Positions 1-6,919 of a DNA stretch of 35,913 nucleotides are shown in pieces; within the stretch, counting starts at the first letter, position 1; each line of letters opens with the position of its first letter. Location: positions 1 to 35,913 of the forward strand of contig JAJUIU010000041.1 in assembly GCA_029267445.1 (NCBI GenBank). Reading direction: 5' to 3'. Position numbers and translations under genes: made by a program. This DNA is from Rhodospirillaceae bacterium (lineage in GTDB: Bacteria; Pseudomonadota; Alphaproteobacteria; Azospirillales; Azospirillaceae). The notes under the pieces are model-generated. The model was not told the DNA's origin, made no database searches, and saw nothing but the letters and a program-made list of their open reading frames with translations.

Positions 1-881
1 CCATCGTCGGCACCATCGTGACCGAAAGGATCGTGGAGCCGCGCCTGAACGCCACCGCCCCGGTGACGGCCAAGGTGGACGTCTCCGAGGACCTCGTCCG
101 CGACTCCGGCCGGATGGAGCGGGAGCGGCGCGGCCTGATCTTCGCGGGCGTGGCCCTGCTGGTCCTGGTCGGGCTGGTGCTGCTGCTGGTGCTGCCGGAG
201 GGGGCGCCGCTCGTCGATCCCGCGAACGCCAACAACCCCTACGACCCGTTCCTGCGCAGCCTCGTCGCCATCCTGTTCATCGCCTTCCTGGTCACCGGCA
301 TCGCCTACGGCATCGGCGCGCGGGAGATCCGGTCCGACAAGGACGTGGTCGGCATGATGGGCGCCAGCATGTCCGACATGGGCGTCTACATCGTGCTGGC
401 CTTCGCCGTGGCCGTGTTCATCGCCCTGTTCGGCTGGTCGAACCTCGGCGTCATCCTGGCGGTGAACGGGGCGGAGTTCCTGAAGGCCATCGGCTTCACC
501 GGCCTGCCGCTGATGATCGGCATCATCGTCGTCACCGGCCTGATCAACATCCTGATCGGCAGCGCCTCGGCCAAATGGGCCATCCTGGCGCCGGTCATGG
601 TGCCGCTGCTGATGCAGGTCGGCGTGACGCCGGAGGCGACCCAGGCCGCCTACCGCGTGGGCGACGCCTTCACCAACATGATCACGCCCTTGCTGCCCTA
701 CTTCCCGCTGATCCTGGTGATCTGCCAGCGCTACGTGCCCAGCTTCGGCATCGGCTCACTGGTGGCGACCATGCTGCCCTACTCCATCGCCTTCGGCATC
801 AGCTCCAGCATCCTGTTCGCGATCTGGTTCGGGCTCGGGCTGCCGCTGGGGCCGGGCATCGCCACCACGATGCCGGGGTGA
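1..881 (+). CDS. AbgT-family transporter, C-terminal part (5' end outside window)
   Basis: The reading frame is open from the first bases (first full codon at 3) and stops with TGA at 879-881, so only the C-terminal ~292 residues are present. The opening residues IVGTIVTERIVEPRL match the conserved segment of the AbgT (p-aminobenzoyl-glutamate transporter) family that precedes the second half of the protein. At least six hydrophobic segments follow, including LIFAGVALLVLVGLVLLLVL and the family-typical region GLINILIGSASAKWAILAPV with a later DAFTNMITPLLPYFP stretch. AbgT proteins are inner-membrane permeases or proton-driven exporters of p-aminobenzoyl-glutamate and some antifolate drugs; the substrate here cannot be read from sequence. 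The exonuclease gene begins 31 bases after the stop. Confidence 0.88.
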   Translation, partial: IVGTIVTERIVEPRLNATAPVTAKVDVSEDLVRDSGRMERERRGLIFAGVALLVLVGLVLLLVLPEGAPLVDPANANNPYDPFLRSLVAILFIAFLVTGIAYGIGAREIRSDKDVVGMMGASMSDMGVYIVLAFAVAVFIALFGWSNLGVILAVNGAEFLKAIGFTGLPLMIGIIVVTGLINILIGSASAKWAILAPVMVPLLMQVGVTPEATQAAYRVGDAFTNMITPLLPYFPLILVICQRYVPSFGIGSLVATMLPYSIAFGISSSILFAIWFGLGLPLGPGIATTMPG

Positions 882-912
882 CGCCGGCTCCGGCGGGGCT
901 ATATTCCAGGCC

Positions 913-1944
913 ATGACCGCCACGCCGCCGAAGCCCGAAAGCTGGGTCCAGCCCTGCCCGATCGACCGGGACGGGGGCCTGTGGGTGGAGCCGGGCGGCT
1001 TCCATGTGGACCCGGTGCGCCCCGTCCCGCGCGCTGTCATCACCCACGGCCATTCCGACCATGCGCGGCCGGGCCACGCCCATGTGCTGGCGACCCCCGG
1101 CACGCTCGCCATCATGCGGGCCCGGCTGGGCGATCAGGCGGGCGCCGCCCTCCAGCCCCAGCCCTACGGCGCCGCCATCCGCGTGGGGGAGGTGACGGTC
1201 ACATTCGTGCCCGCCGGCCATGTGCTGGGCAGCGCGCAGGTGGTGCTGGAATGGCGGGGCAGCCGCGTGGTCGTCTCAGGCGACTACAAGCGCCGGCCGG
1301 ACCCGACCTGCGCTGCGTTCGAGCCGGTGCCCTGCGACGCCTTCATCACGGAGGCGACGTTCGGCCTGCCGGTGTTCCGCCATCCCCCGGCGGAGGCTGA
1401 GATCGCGAAGCTGCTGCACAGCCGCGACCTGTTCCCGGACCGCTGTCACGTCGTCGGCGTCTACGCGCTCGGCAAGTGCCAGCGGGTGATCGCGCTCCTG
1501 CGGCAGGCGGGCTACGACCGGCCGATCTGGCTGCACGGCGCCCTGATCCCGATCTGCGAGCTCTACCGCGAACACGGCGTGGACCTCGGCGAACTGCGCC
1601 CCGCCACCGGGGCCGCGAAGGAGGAGATGCGCGGCGAGATCGTGCTGTCCACCCCGTCCGCCATCCAGGACAAGTGGAGCCGCCGCCTGCCCGACCCGGT
1701 GGTCGCCTACGCGTCCGGCTGGATGCGGGTGAAGCAGCGGGCGAAGCAGCGCGGCGTGGAGCTGCCGCTCATCATCTCCGACCATGCCGACTGGGATGAG
1801 CTGACCCAGACCCTGCTGGACGTGGGCGCGCCAGAGGTCTGGGTCACCCATGGCCGGGAGGAGGCGCTGGTCCACTGGGCCCAGGGCCGCGGCTACGCCG
1901 CCCGCCCGCTGCATCTGGTCGGGTTCGAGGACGAGGATGTGTAG
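913..1944 (+). CDS. Ligase-associated DNA exonuclease (MBL/beta-CASP fold)
   Basis: This 343-residue protein is a metallo-beta-lactamase-fold nuclease of the Snm1/CPSF-like type usually annotated as ligase-associated DNA exonuclease. The metal-binding motif HGHSDHARPGH is near residues 45-55, followed by FVPAGHVLGSAQV, SGDYKRRPDPT, ISDHADWDEL and WVTHGREEAL, in the order expected for the MBL, beta-CASP and C-terminal parts. In many alphaproteobacteria this gene sits beside an ATP-dependent DNA ligase, a Lhr-like helicase and a metallophosphoesterase, and is thought to process DNA ends for repair. Here the ligase is close downstream, but a toxin-antitoxin pair lies between and no helicase is seen. 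The ATG at 913 gives a full-length N-terminus beginning just before the family's first conserved block. Confidence 0.93.
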   Translation: MTATPPKPESWVQPCPIDRDGGLWVEPGGFHVDPVRPVPRAVITHGHSDHARPGHAHVLATPGTLAIMRARLGDQAGAALQPQPYGAAIRVGEVTVTFVPAGHVLGSAQVVLEWRGSRVVVSGDYKRRPDPTCAAFEPVPCDAFITEATFGLPVFRHPPAEAEIAKLLHSRDLFPDRCHVVGVYALGKCQRVIALLRQAGYDRPIWLHGALIPICELYREHGVDLGELRPATGAAKEEMRGEIVLSTPSAIQDKWSRRLPDPVVAYASGWMRVKQRAKQRGVELPLIISDHADWDELTQTLLDVGAPEVWVTHGREEALVHWAQGRGYAARPLHLVGFEDEDV

Positions 1945-2014
1945 TGCTGTCGGCGGCTGGCGGGTCGCCGGCGCGAATGCTAGTGTGCGTGTGTTCGTGA
2001 CCCGGATGCGCGCC

Positions 2015-2302
2015 ATGGTTGATTTCGATCCGGACAAGGACAGGCGGAACCGGGCGAAGCACGGGGTGCCGCTGGCGCTCGGCGGGCGGGTGATCGCCGA
2101 TCCGTGGCTTATGGAATGGCCCGACAGGTCGGCCGATTATGGTGAAACCCGCTGGATCGGTATCGGAATGGTCGATGGCGGGGTGTATGTGGCGGTCTAC
2201 ACGGATCGGCTCGATCATGTCAGGATGATCTCCGTCCGCCGGGCGACCAGGGCCGAGGCGGATATCTACTATCGCTCCCGGGACGCCGGTGGGGACCCAT
2301 GA
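2015..2302 (+). CDS. brnT: BrnT-family toxin
   Basis: A 95-residue protein starting MVDFDPDKDRRNRAKHG, the N-terminal signature of BrnT ribonuclease toxins (D-x-x-K-x-x-x-N-x-x-KHG). The C-terminal part has a YTDRLDHVRMISVRRATRAE stretch matching the BrnT R-x-I-S-x-R-x-A core and ends near the usual YY. BrnT is a type II toxin with a RelE-like fold that cuts RNA. I chose ATG 2015 because it gives the usual short BrnT N-terminus; ATG 2006 and GTG 1991 are in frame and would add 3 or 8 residues. The stop overlaps the antitoxin start as ATGA (2299-2302), implying translational coupling. The pair stands between two DNA-repair genes on the same strand. Confidence 0.85.
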   Translation: MVDFDPDKDRRNRAKHGVPLALGGRVIADPWLMEWPDRSADYGETRWIGIGMVDGGVYVAVYTDRLDHVRMISVRRATRAEADIYYRSRDAGGDP

Positions 2303-2583
2303 CCGACGAGAACGATCCGCTGGACCGGGAGCTTGCTCCCGACATTCTCGACGCCATGCGGCGCCCGCCTCTGGCACGCCGGGTGAGACTGGCCTCCGGT
2401 CTGTCCCGTGTGGCTTTCGCCAGGGTATACGGCATCCCCGAAGAGTTGCTCCGACGTTGGGAAAACGGGGAATCAGACCCCGAACCGGTCGCCGCCGCCT
2501 ATCTGCGTGCCATCCTGAACGATCCGGAGGCCGTGGCCGCCGCGTACAACAAGCCCGGCACCGGCAAGACCGCCGCCGAATGA
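2299..2583 (+). CDS. HTH-type antitoxin paired with BrnT
   Basis: This 94-residue protein has a helix-turn-helix region around residues 30-70 (LARRVRLASGLSRVAFARVY, then GIPEELLRRWENGESDPEP) followed by a short helix AAAYLRAILNDPEAVAAAY. That arrangement resembles the C-terminal XRE-like domain of YiaG/NadS/HigA-type antitoxins, in which a WE-x-G motif follows the recognition helix. It starts inside the toxin stop codon (ATGA), the usual sign of a toxin-antitoxin operon, with toxin first as in brnTA. Classical BrnA is a ribbon-helix-helix protein, so this is a BrnT paired with a different antitoxin class. Antitoxin function is inferred from partner and position. The ligase start follows 19 bases after its stop, so all three genes are probably on one transcript. 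Confidence 0.8.
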   Translation: MTDENDPLDRELAPDILDAMRRPPLARRVRLASGLSRVAFARVYGIPEELLRRWENGESDPEPVAAAYLRAILNDPEAVAAAYNKPGTGKTAAE

Positions 2584-2602
2584 GCGCCGCCGCCATCGCC
2601 CG

Positions 2603-4222
2603 ATGAACCGTTTCGCCGCACTGATCGACGCGCTGCTGTTCATGCCGTCGCGCAACGGCAAGATCCGGCTGCTGACCGACTATTTCGCCACCACGCCGGA
2701 CCCGGAACGGGGTTGGGCGCTGGCGGCGATCACCGGCGACCTGAGTTTCAGCGCCGCGAAGCCGGCCGCCGTGCGCGCCCTGGTGATGGAGCGGGTGGAC
2801 CCGGCCCTGTTCGGCTGGTCCTACGACTTCGTCGGCGACCTCGCCGAGACCGTGGCCCTGATCTGGCCGGAGCGGCCGGGCACCAACCGCCCGCCGCCGC
2901 CCCTGTCGGAGGTGGTGGACGAGCTGGACCGGGCCAAGCGGGCGGAGGTGCCGCGCCTGATCGAGGGCTGGTTGGACGCGCTGGACGGTACCGGGCGCTG
3001 GGCCCTGCTGAAGCTGATCACCGGCGGGCTGCGCATCGGCGTGTCGGCGCGGCTGGCGAAGACCGCGCTGGCGGAATGGGGGGCGGCGAACGGGGCGGGC
3101 TGCGACGTCGACGCCATCGAGGAGCTGTGGCACGGGCTGAAACCGCCCTACACCGAGCTGTTCGCCTGGCTGTCCGGTGCCGCCGACCGCCCGACGGTGA
3201 GCGACACCGGGGGCTTCCGGCCCCTGATGCTGGCCCACCCGCTGGAGGAGGAGGACATCCGCGCCCTCGACCCCACGTCATACCGCGCCGAATGGAAGTG
3301 GGACGGCATCCGGGTGCAGGTGGTGGCCCGCACCCTGGGCGAAAGCCGCCTCTACAGCCGCACGGGCGACGAGATCGGCCGGGCTTTCCCGGACATCGTC
3401 GGCCGCCTGTCCTTCGACGCCGTGCTGGACGGGGAGCTTCTGGTGGGCGTGCCGGGCGATGGGGGCATGCATGAGGTCCGCCCCTTCAACGACCTGCAGC
3501 AGCGGCTGAACCGCAAGCAGGTGACGGCGAAGATGGCGAAGGATTTCCCGGCCTTCGTCCGCCTCTACGACATCCTGTTCGACGGGGCGGAGGATCTGCG
3601 CGGCCTCTCGTTCGACGCCCGCCGCGCCCGGCTGGAGGATTGGCATGCGCGGGTGCGCCCCGCCGGAATGGACCTGTCCCCGATGGTGCCGTTCGCGACC
3701 TGGGAGGAACTGGCGGACATCCGCGCCGGCACGCGGGAGAACGCGATCGAGGGGCTGATGCTGAAGCGGGGCGACAGCCCCTACACGGCGGGCCGGCCGA
3801 AGGGGCCCTGGTTCAAGTGGAAGCGCGGGCCGCTGACCGTCGACTGCGTCCTCATGTACGCTCAGCGCGGGCACGGCAAGCGGTCCAGCTACTACAGCGA
3901 CTACACCTTCGGCGCCTGGACGGCGGAGCCGGCGGCGGGCGGGGAACTGGTGCCCGTGGGCAAAGCCTATTTCGGCTTCACGGACGAGGAGCTGGCCCAG
4001 ATCGACCGCTGGGTCCGCAACCACACCACCAACCGCTTCGGCCCGGTGCGGGAGGTCTCGCCCGGCCTCGTCTTCGAGGTGGCGTTCGACAGCGTCCACC
4101 GCTCCACCCGGCACAAATCCGGCGTGGCCATGCGCTTCCCCCGCATCAGCCGCATCCGCTGGGACAAACCCGCGCACGAGGCCGACCTTCTGGCGACGAT
4201 CGAGCGCATGGTGGTGGCCTGA
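2603..4222 (+). CDS. ATP-dependent DNA ligase
   Basis: A 539-residue ATP-dependent DNA ligase of the bacterial LigB/LigC-like group associated with the exonuclease upstream. The adenylation motif I is EWKWDGIRV with the catalytic lysine at residue 232; further nucleotidyl-transferase motifs are YSRTGDEI (motif Ia/III region), VLDGELLVG, IEGLMLKRGDSPY (motif IV) and PWFKWKRG (motif V). The N-terminal ~200 residues form the helical DNA-binding domain, and the C-terminal part after residue 410 is the OB-fold. These enzymes seal nicks through a lysyl-AMP intermediate. The ATG at 2603 has no strong ribosome-binding site, consistent with coupling to the upstream toxin-antitoxin genes. The 3' end runs into a 334-base region of REP-like palindromes facing the convergent pagL-like gene. 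Confidence 0.95.
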   Translation: MNRFAALIDALLFMPSRNGKIRLLTDYFATTPDPERGWALAAITGDLSFSAAKPAAVRALVMERVDPALFGWSYDFVGDLAETVALIWPERPGTNRPPPPLSEVVDELDRAKRAEVPRLIEGWLDALDGTGRWALLKLITGGLRIGVSARLAKTALAEWGAANGAGCDVDAIEELWHGLKPPYTELFAWLSGAADRPTVSDTGGFRPLMLAHPLEEEDIRALDPTSYRAEWKWDGIRVQVVARTLGESRLYSRTGDEIGRAFPDIVGRLSFDAVLDGELLVGVPGDGGMHEVRPFNDLQQRLNRKQVTAKMAKDFPAFVRLYDILFDGAEDLRGLSFDARRARLEDWHARVRPAGMDLSPMVPFATWEELADIRAGTRENAIEGLMLKRGDSPYTAGRPKGPWFKWKRGPLTVDCVLMYAQRGHGKRSSYYSDYTFGAWTAEPAAGGELVPVGKAYFGFTDEELAQIDRWVRNHTTNRFGPVREVSPGLVFEVAFDSVHRSTRHKSGVAMRFPRISRIRWDKPAHEADLLATIERMVVA

Positions 4223-4243
4223 GCAACCCGCGACGAAAGTTTT

Positions 4244-4295
4244 CCCCTCTCCCTGAGGGAGAGGGTGGTGAGCGCCAGCGAACCGGGTGAGGGGT
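4244..4295 (+). repeat. REP-like palindromic element, copy 1
   Basis: The element contains a perfect 9-bp stem, CCCTCTCCC (4245-4253) and GGGAGAGGG (4257-4265), with a TGA loop, followed by the tail TGGTGAGCGCCAGCGAACCG. The same stem and tail recur at 4456-4508 in the same orientation. Together with the inverted copy at 4334 these fill the gap between the 3' ends of the ligase and the convergent pagL-like gene. Such elements are common between convergent genes in high-GC proteobacteria; here the hairpin may also protect or end the transcript, which is inference. Confidence 0.75.
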
Positions 4296-4333
4296 TACGG
4301 TCCCTCCATCATGGACCGAACCACGGCACCGTT

Positions 4334-4388
4334 CCCCCTCACCCCCCTCGCTCCGCTCGGGACCCTCTCCCGCAGGGGGAGAGGGGGG
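4334..4388 (-). repeat. REP-like palindromic element, copy 2 (inverted)
   Basis: The same 9-bp stem is present at 4363-4371 and 4377-4385 with a 5-base loop, but the conserved tail lies on the other side, so the copy is inverted relative to copies 1 and 3. Its tail region diverges (CTCGCTCCGCTCGGGA, which itself contains a short inverted repeat). Copies 1 and 2 thus form a BIME-like facing pair. Confidence 0.7.
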
Positions 4389-4455
4389 ATTTGGCGCCGG
4401 CATCGTTCGTGATGACCGGTTGGCTGGTCTCAGATGCAGCGGCGGCCCATGTGAA

Positions 4456-4508
4456 CCCTCTCCCCCTGCGGGAGAGGGTGGTGAGCGCCAGCGAACCGGG
4501 TGAGGGGT
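4456..4508 (+). repeat. REP-like palindromic element, copy 3
   Basis: Stem CCCTCTCCC at 4456-4464 pairs with GGGAGAGGG at 4470-4478 across a CCTGC loop. The following 30 bases (TGGTGAGCGCCAGCGAACCG and on to GAGGGGT) are the same as in copy 1, so copies 1 and 3 are direct repeats about 210 bases apart. Confidence 0.75.
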
Positions 4509-4556
4509 GCAGCCCTGTATCCCTGGTCAAGGGCAGGCCGGCTCCCGGACCATTCC

Positions 4557-5087
4557 TCAGAACCGCCAGCCCAGGCGGGCGCCGATGGTGTCCATGCCGG
4601 GGTTGAAGTCGGAGGTCCCGGCGTTCGACATGTGGTCGAAGTAGGCGGAGAGGCTGAGGCGCTCCGTCACCCGCACGCCCGCCTCGAACGGCACATGGAA
4701 CAGAAGGCTGGACCCGAACTGGCGGCGCCGGCCGAAAGTGGCGCGGTTCTCCGTCTCCCCGTTGTGCAGGGCCGCACCGATGCCCAGGCGGAGGAACGCG
4801 ACCTCCCCCGACAGCTCCCAGTTCAAGCCCGCGTACACCTTGTCCACCTCCGAACCGGGCGCGAGGGTGCCGCCGACGAACGGGATCACCCGCCCGCCGA
4901 TCAGGCCGCCCACGGGATCGAACGCCAGCTCGGCGTTCAGAGCCCAGCCGCGCTCGTAGGTGCGCCCCGCCGCCCACCAGCTCGCGAAATCCTGGCGCAG
5001 CACGCCGCCCCGCAGTTCCAGCGCGGGGGCCGCCACGGGTGACAGGCTCAGGGTCGTGGCGACGACGAGGGCGGCGGCACGGCGCAT
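4557..5087 (-). CDS. Lipid A 3-O-deacylase (PagL-like) / acyloxyacyl hydrolase family
   Basis: A 176-residue outer-membrane beta-barrel candidate with a cleavable signal peptide (first ~22 residues, ending in SPVAAPALE), alternating beta-strand pattern throughout, and a C-terminal aromatic residue (GARLGWRF). The motif FDHMSNAG with His152 and Ser154 corresponds to the PagL catalytic His-x-Ser. PagL removes the 3-O acyl chain from lipid A at the outer membrane and so alters LPS. The residue at the expected position of the catalytic glutamate, twelve after the serine, is Asp166 (NPGMDT). ATG at 5087 is preceded by a GGGAG ribosome-binding site. It is 57 bases downstream of the DUF2256 gene on the same strand. 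Confidence 0.82.
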   Translation of the reverse strand: MRRAAALVVATTLSLSPVAAPALELRGGVLRQDFASWWAAGRTYERGWALNAELAFDPVGGLIGGRVIPFVGGTLAPGSEVDKVYAGLNWELSGEVAFLRLGIGAALHNGETENRATFGRRRQFGSSLLFHVPFEAGVRVTERLSLSAYFDHMSNAGTSDFNPGMDTIGARLGWRF

Positions 5088-5143
5088 CCGGGAACTCCCA
5101 TCATTTCGGAAGGGTCAACGCGCCGATGCCGCCGAACGATCCG

Positions 5144-5320
5144 TCAGACGGCGGCGCCGCGCCCGCCCGTCCGGTCCGGCACCTTGCCCCGCCGGCACGC
5201 GTCGGAGCAGAAGCGAACCGCGTCCCAGACCTTCGCCCACTTCTTCCGCCAGGCGAACGGGCGGCCGCACTGGGCGCAGACCTTGGTCGGCAGGTCGGCC
5301 TTCTTGCGCATCTTCGCCAT
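5144..5320 (-). CDS. DUF2256 small zinc-ribbon-like protein
   Basis: A 58-residue basic protein beginning MAKMRKKADLPTKVC. It carries C-x2-C (CAQCGRPF) followed by FAWRKKWAKVWDAVRFCSDA with a second C-x3-C pair, so four cysteines could bind one metal ion. This pattern is that of DUF2256 proteins, which occur beside or fused to cryptochrome/photolyase genes. The start lies four bases after the photolyase stop, so the two genes form an operon. No function is established; an accessory role with the photolyase is inferred from gene linkage. An alternative start at the second Met (residue 4) is possible. Confidence 0.85.
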   Translation of the reverse strand: MAKMRKKADLPTKVCAQCGRPFAWRKKWAKVWDAVRFCSDACRRGKVPDRTGGRGAAV

Positions 5321-5324
5321 GGGG

Positions 5325-6866
5325 TCAGAAGTCCAGGCTCAGCTGCCCGGCGGGCCTGCGCCGCGCTTTGGCCGGGTTGCTGGGCTTCAGGCCGGATTTG
5401 CGCGACCCGTGGCGTTCCTGGATGGCGTCGGCGGCGTCGTGGAACGCGCGGCTCCGGCGCACGGCCCAGACCCGGTCCCGCGCCTCCCGCGCCGCCGCCA
5501 CATGGTCTACGATAGGGGCGGGATAGTCGCGCCCCAGCACGCAGCCGGCCGCCCGCTGCTCCCCCATGTCCATGGTCCAGGGCTCGTGCAGCCGGTTTGG
5601 CGGCACGCCCGCCAGCTCCGGGACCCAGCGGCGGATGAACACACCCTGCTGGTCGTGGTCCAGCCCCTGCTTCACCGGATTGTAGATCCGGATGGTGTTG
5701 ATGCCGGTGGTGCCGGACTGCATCTGGCACTGGTTCCAGTGGATGCCCGGCTCGTAATCCGTGAACAGCCGGGCCAGCACCCGCCCGCTGTCGCGCCAGT
5801 CGATCCACAGGTGGTAGCTGGCCACCGCCATCAGCATCGCCCGCATACGGAAATTGATCCAGCCGGTGGCGATCAACGCCCGCATGCAGGCGTCGACGAA
5901 GGGCAGGCCCGTGCGCCCCTCCGCCCAGGCGGCCAGCTTCGCCGGGTCGGTCGTCCGCAACCCGGCATAGGCGGGGTGGGCGTCGGTGACTTCCAGGTCC
6001 GGCTGGCTTTCCAGCTTCTGGATGAAGTGGCAGTGCCAGTGCAGCCGCTCCACGAAGGCGCCGATGGCCCGGCGCCACTGCGCGGCCTCGCCGGGCGGGC
6101 CGGCCTCAAGCCCGTCCATCCGGGCGCGCGCCGCCTGCACCACCTCCCGCATCGACAGGGTCCCGAAGGCGAGGTGGGGCGACAGTCGGGAGCAGGCGTC
6201 GAAGGCGGTGACGGGGCTGGACAGCTCCCGGTGATAGGCGCGACCGCGCGTCAGCAGGAACCCGTTCAGCACGCCCACCCCCTTGTCCCGCCCACCCGGC
6301 TGCCGGCCGGGGCAGGGGTCGGGGGCGAGGCCAAGGTCGGCCGCCGTGGGGATGGCACCGATGTCCAGGCCGGGCAGGGGCTCCAGGGCGCCCGGCTCCG
6401 TCGCCTGCGGCTGGCGCATGCGCGCCTCCCACCGCGCGGCCCAGCCGTCCCGGTTCCGCAGGCGCCGGATCACGCCGAACTGCGGCAGCTCCGTCCAGGG
6501 CAGGCCATGCGCCTTCGCCCAGGCGCCGACGCGGCGGTCGCGGGCATAGGTCCAGCCGTTGCCCGTCTCCTCATGGCTCCAGAGGGCGACCGCACCTTGC
6601 TCCCGCCGCAGCGCCTCCAGCACCGCCACCGCGCCGCCGGTCCGCACCACCAGCGGCTGGCCCAGGCGGGCGAGGTCGCGGCGCAGGGTGGCGAGGCTTT
6701 CGGCGCAGAAGTCCCACTGCCGGCCCGACGCGTCCGGCTGCGCCCACAGCTCCGGCTCCGCGATATACAGCGGCAGCACCGGGCCGCGCCGTGCCGCTTC
6801 CGCCAGCGGGGCGTGGTCCTGGATGCGCAGGTCGCGCTTGAACCAGACGATCTGAAGGCCGCTCAT
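5325..6866 (-). CDS. Deoxyribodipyrimidine photolyase / cryptochrome family protein
   Basis: A 513-residue flavoprotein. The N-terminal photolyase alpha/beta domain begins GLQIVWFKRDLRIQDHAPLA; the C-terminal FAD-binding domain includes FVERLHWHCHFIQKLE, FVDACMRALIATGWINFRMR and GIHWNQCQMQSGTTGINTIR followed by IYNPVKQG. In ordinary class I CPD photolyases the corresponding segment reads WQWxAGxGxDAxPYFRIFNP, so this belongs to a divergent group with WNQCQMQSGTTG. Photolyases use light and FADH- to split pyrimidine dimers, while cryptochromes of similar sequence act as blue-light sensors; I cannot tell which applies. The C-terminal tail (SRKSGLKPSNPAKARRR) is basic. DUF2256 follows after four bases. 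The start at 6866 puts the first beta-strand directly after MSG, as in the family. Confidence 0.92.
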   Translation of the reverse strand: MSGLQIVWFKRDLRIQDHAPLAEAARRGPVLPLYIAEPELWAQPDASGRQWDFCAESLATLRRDLARLGQPLVVRTGGAVAVLEALRREQGAVALWSHEETGNGWTYARDRRVGAWAKAHGLPWTELPQFGVIRRLRNRDGWAARWEARMRQPQATEPGALEPLPGLDIGAIPTAADLGLAPDPCPGRQPGGRDKGVGVLNGFLLTRGRAYHRELSSPVTAFDACSRLSPHLAFGTLSMREVVQAARARMDGLEAGPPGEAAQWRRAIGAFVERLHWHCHFIQKLESQPDLEVTDAHPAYAGLRTTDPAKLAAWAEGRTGLPFVDACMRALIATGWINFRMRAMLMAVASYHLWIDWRDSGRVLARLFTDYEPGIHWNQCQMQSGTTGINTIRIYNPVKQGLDHDQQGVFIRRWVPELAGVPPNRLHEPWTMDMGEQRAAGCVLGRDYPAPIVDHVAAAREARDRVWAVRRSRAFHDAADAIQERHGSRKSGLKPSNPAKARRRPAGQLSLDF

Positions 6867-6919
6867 GGCCGGAAAGATAGGCCGCCGAACCGTCCGGCCC
6901 AGCCGCCCCCAGCCCGGCC

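Noticed and set aside
1844-3238. Long minus-strand frame opposite the ligase and toxin
   Set aside because: It covers several real genes on the other strand and resembles no protein family.
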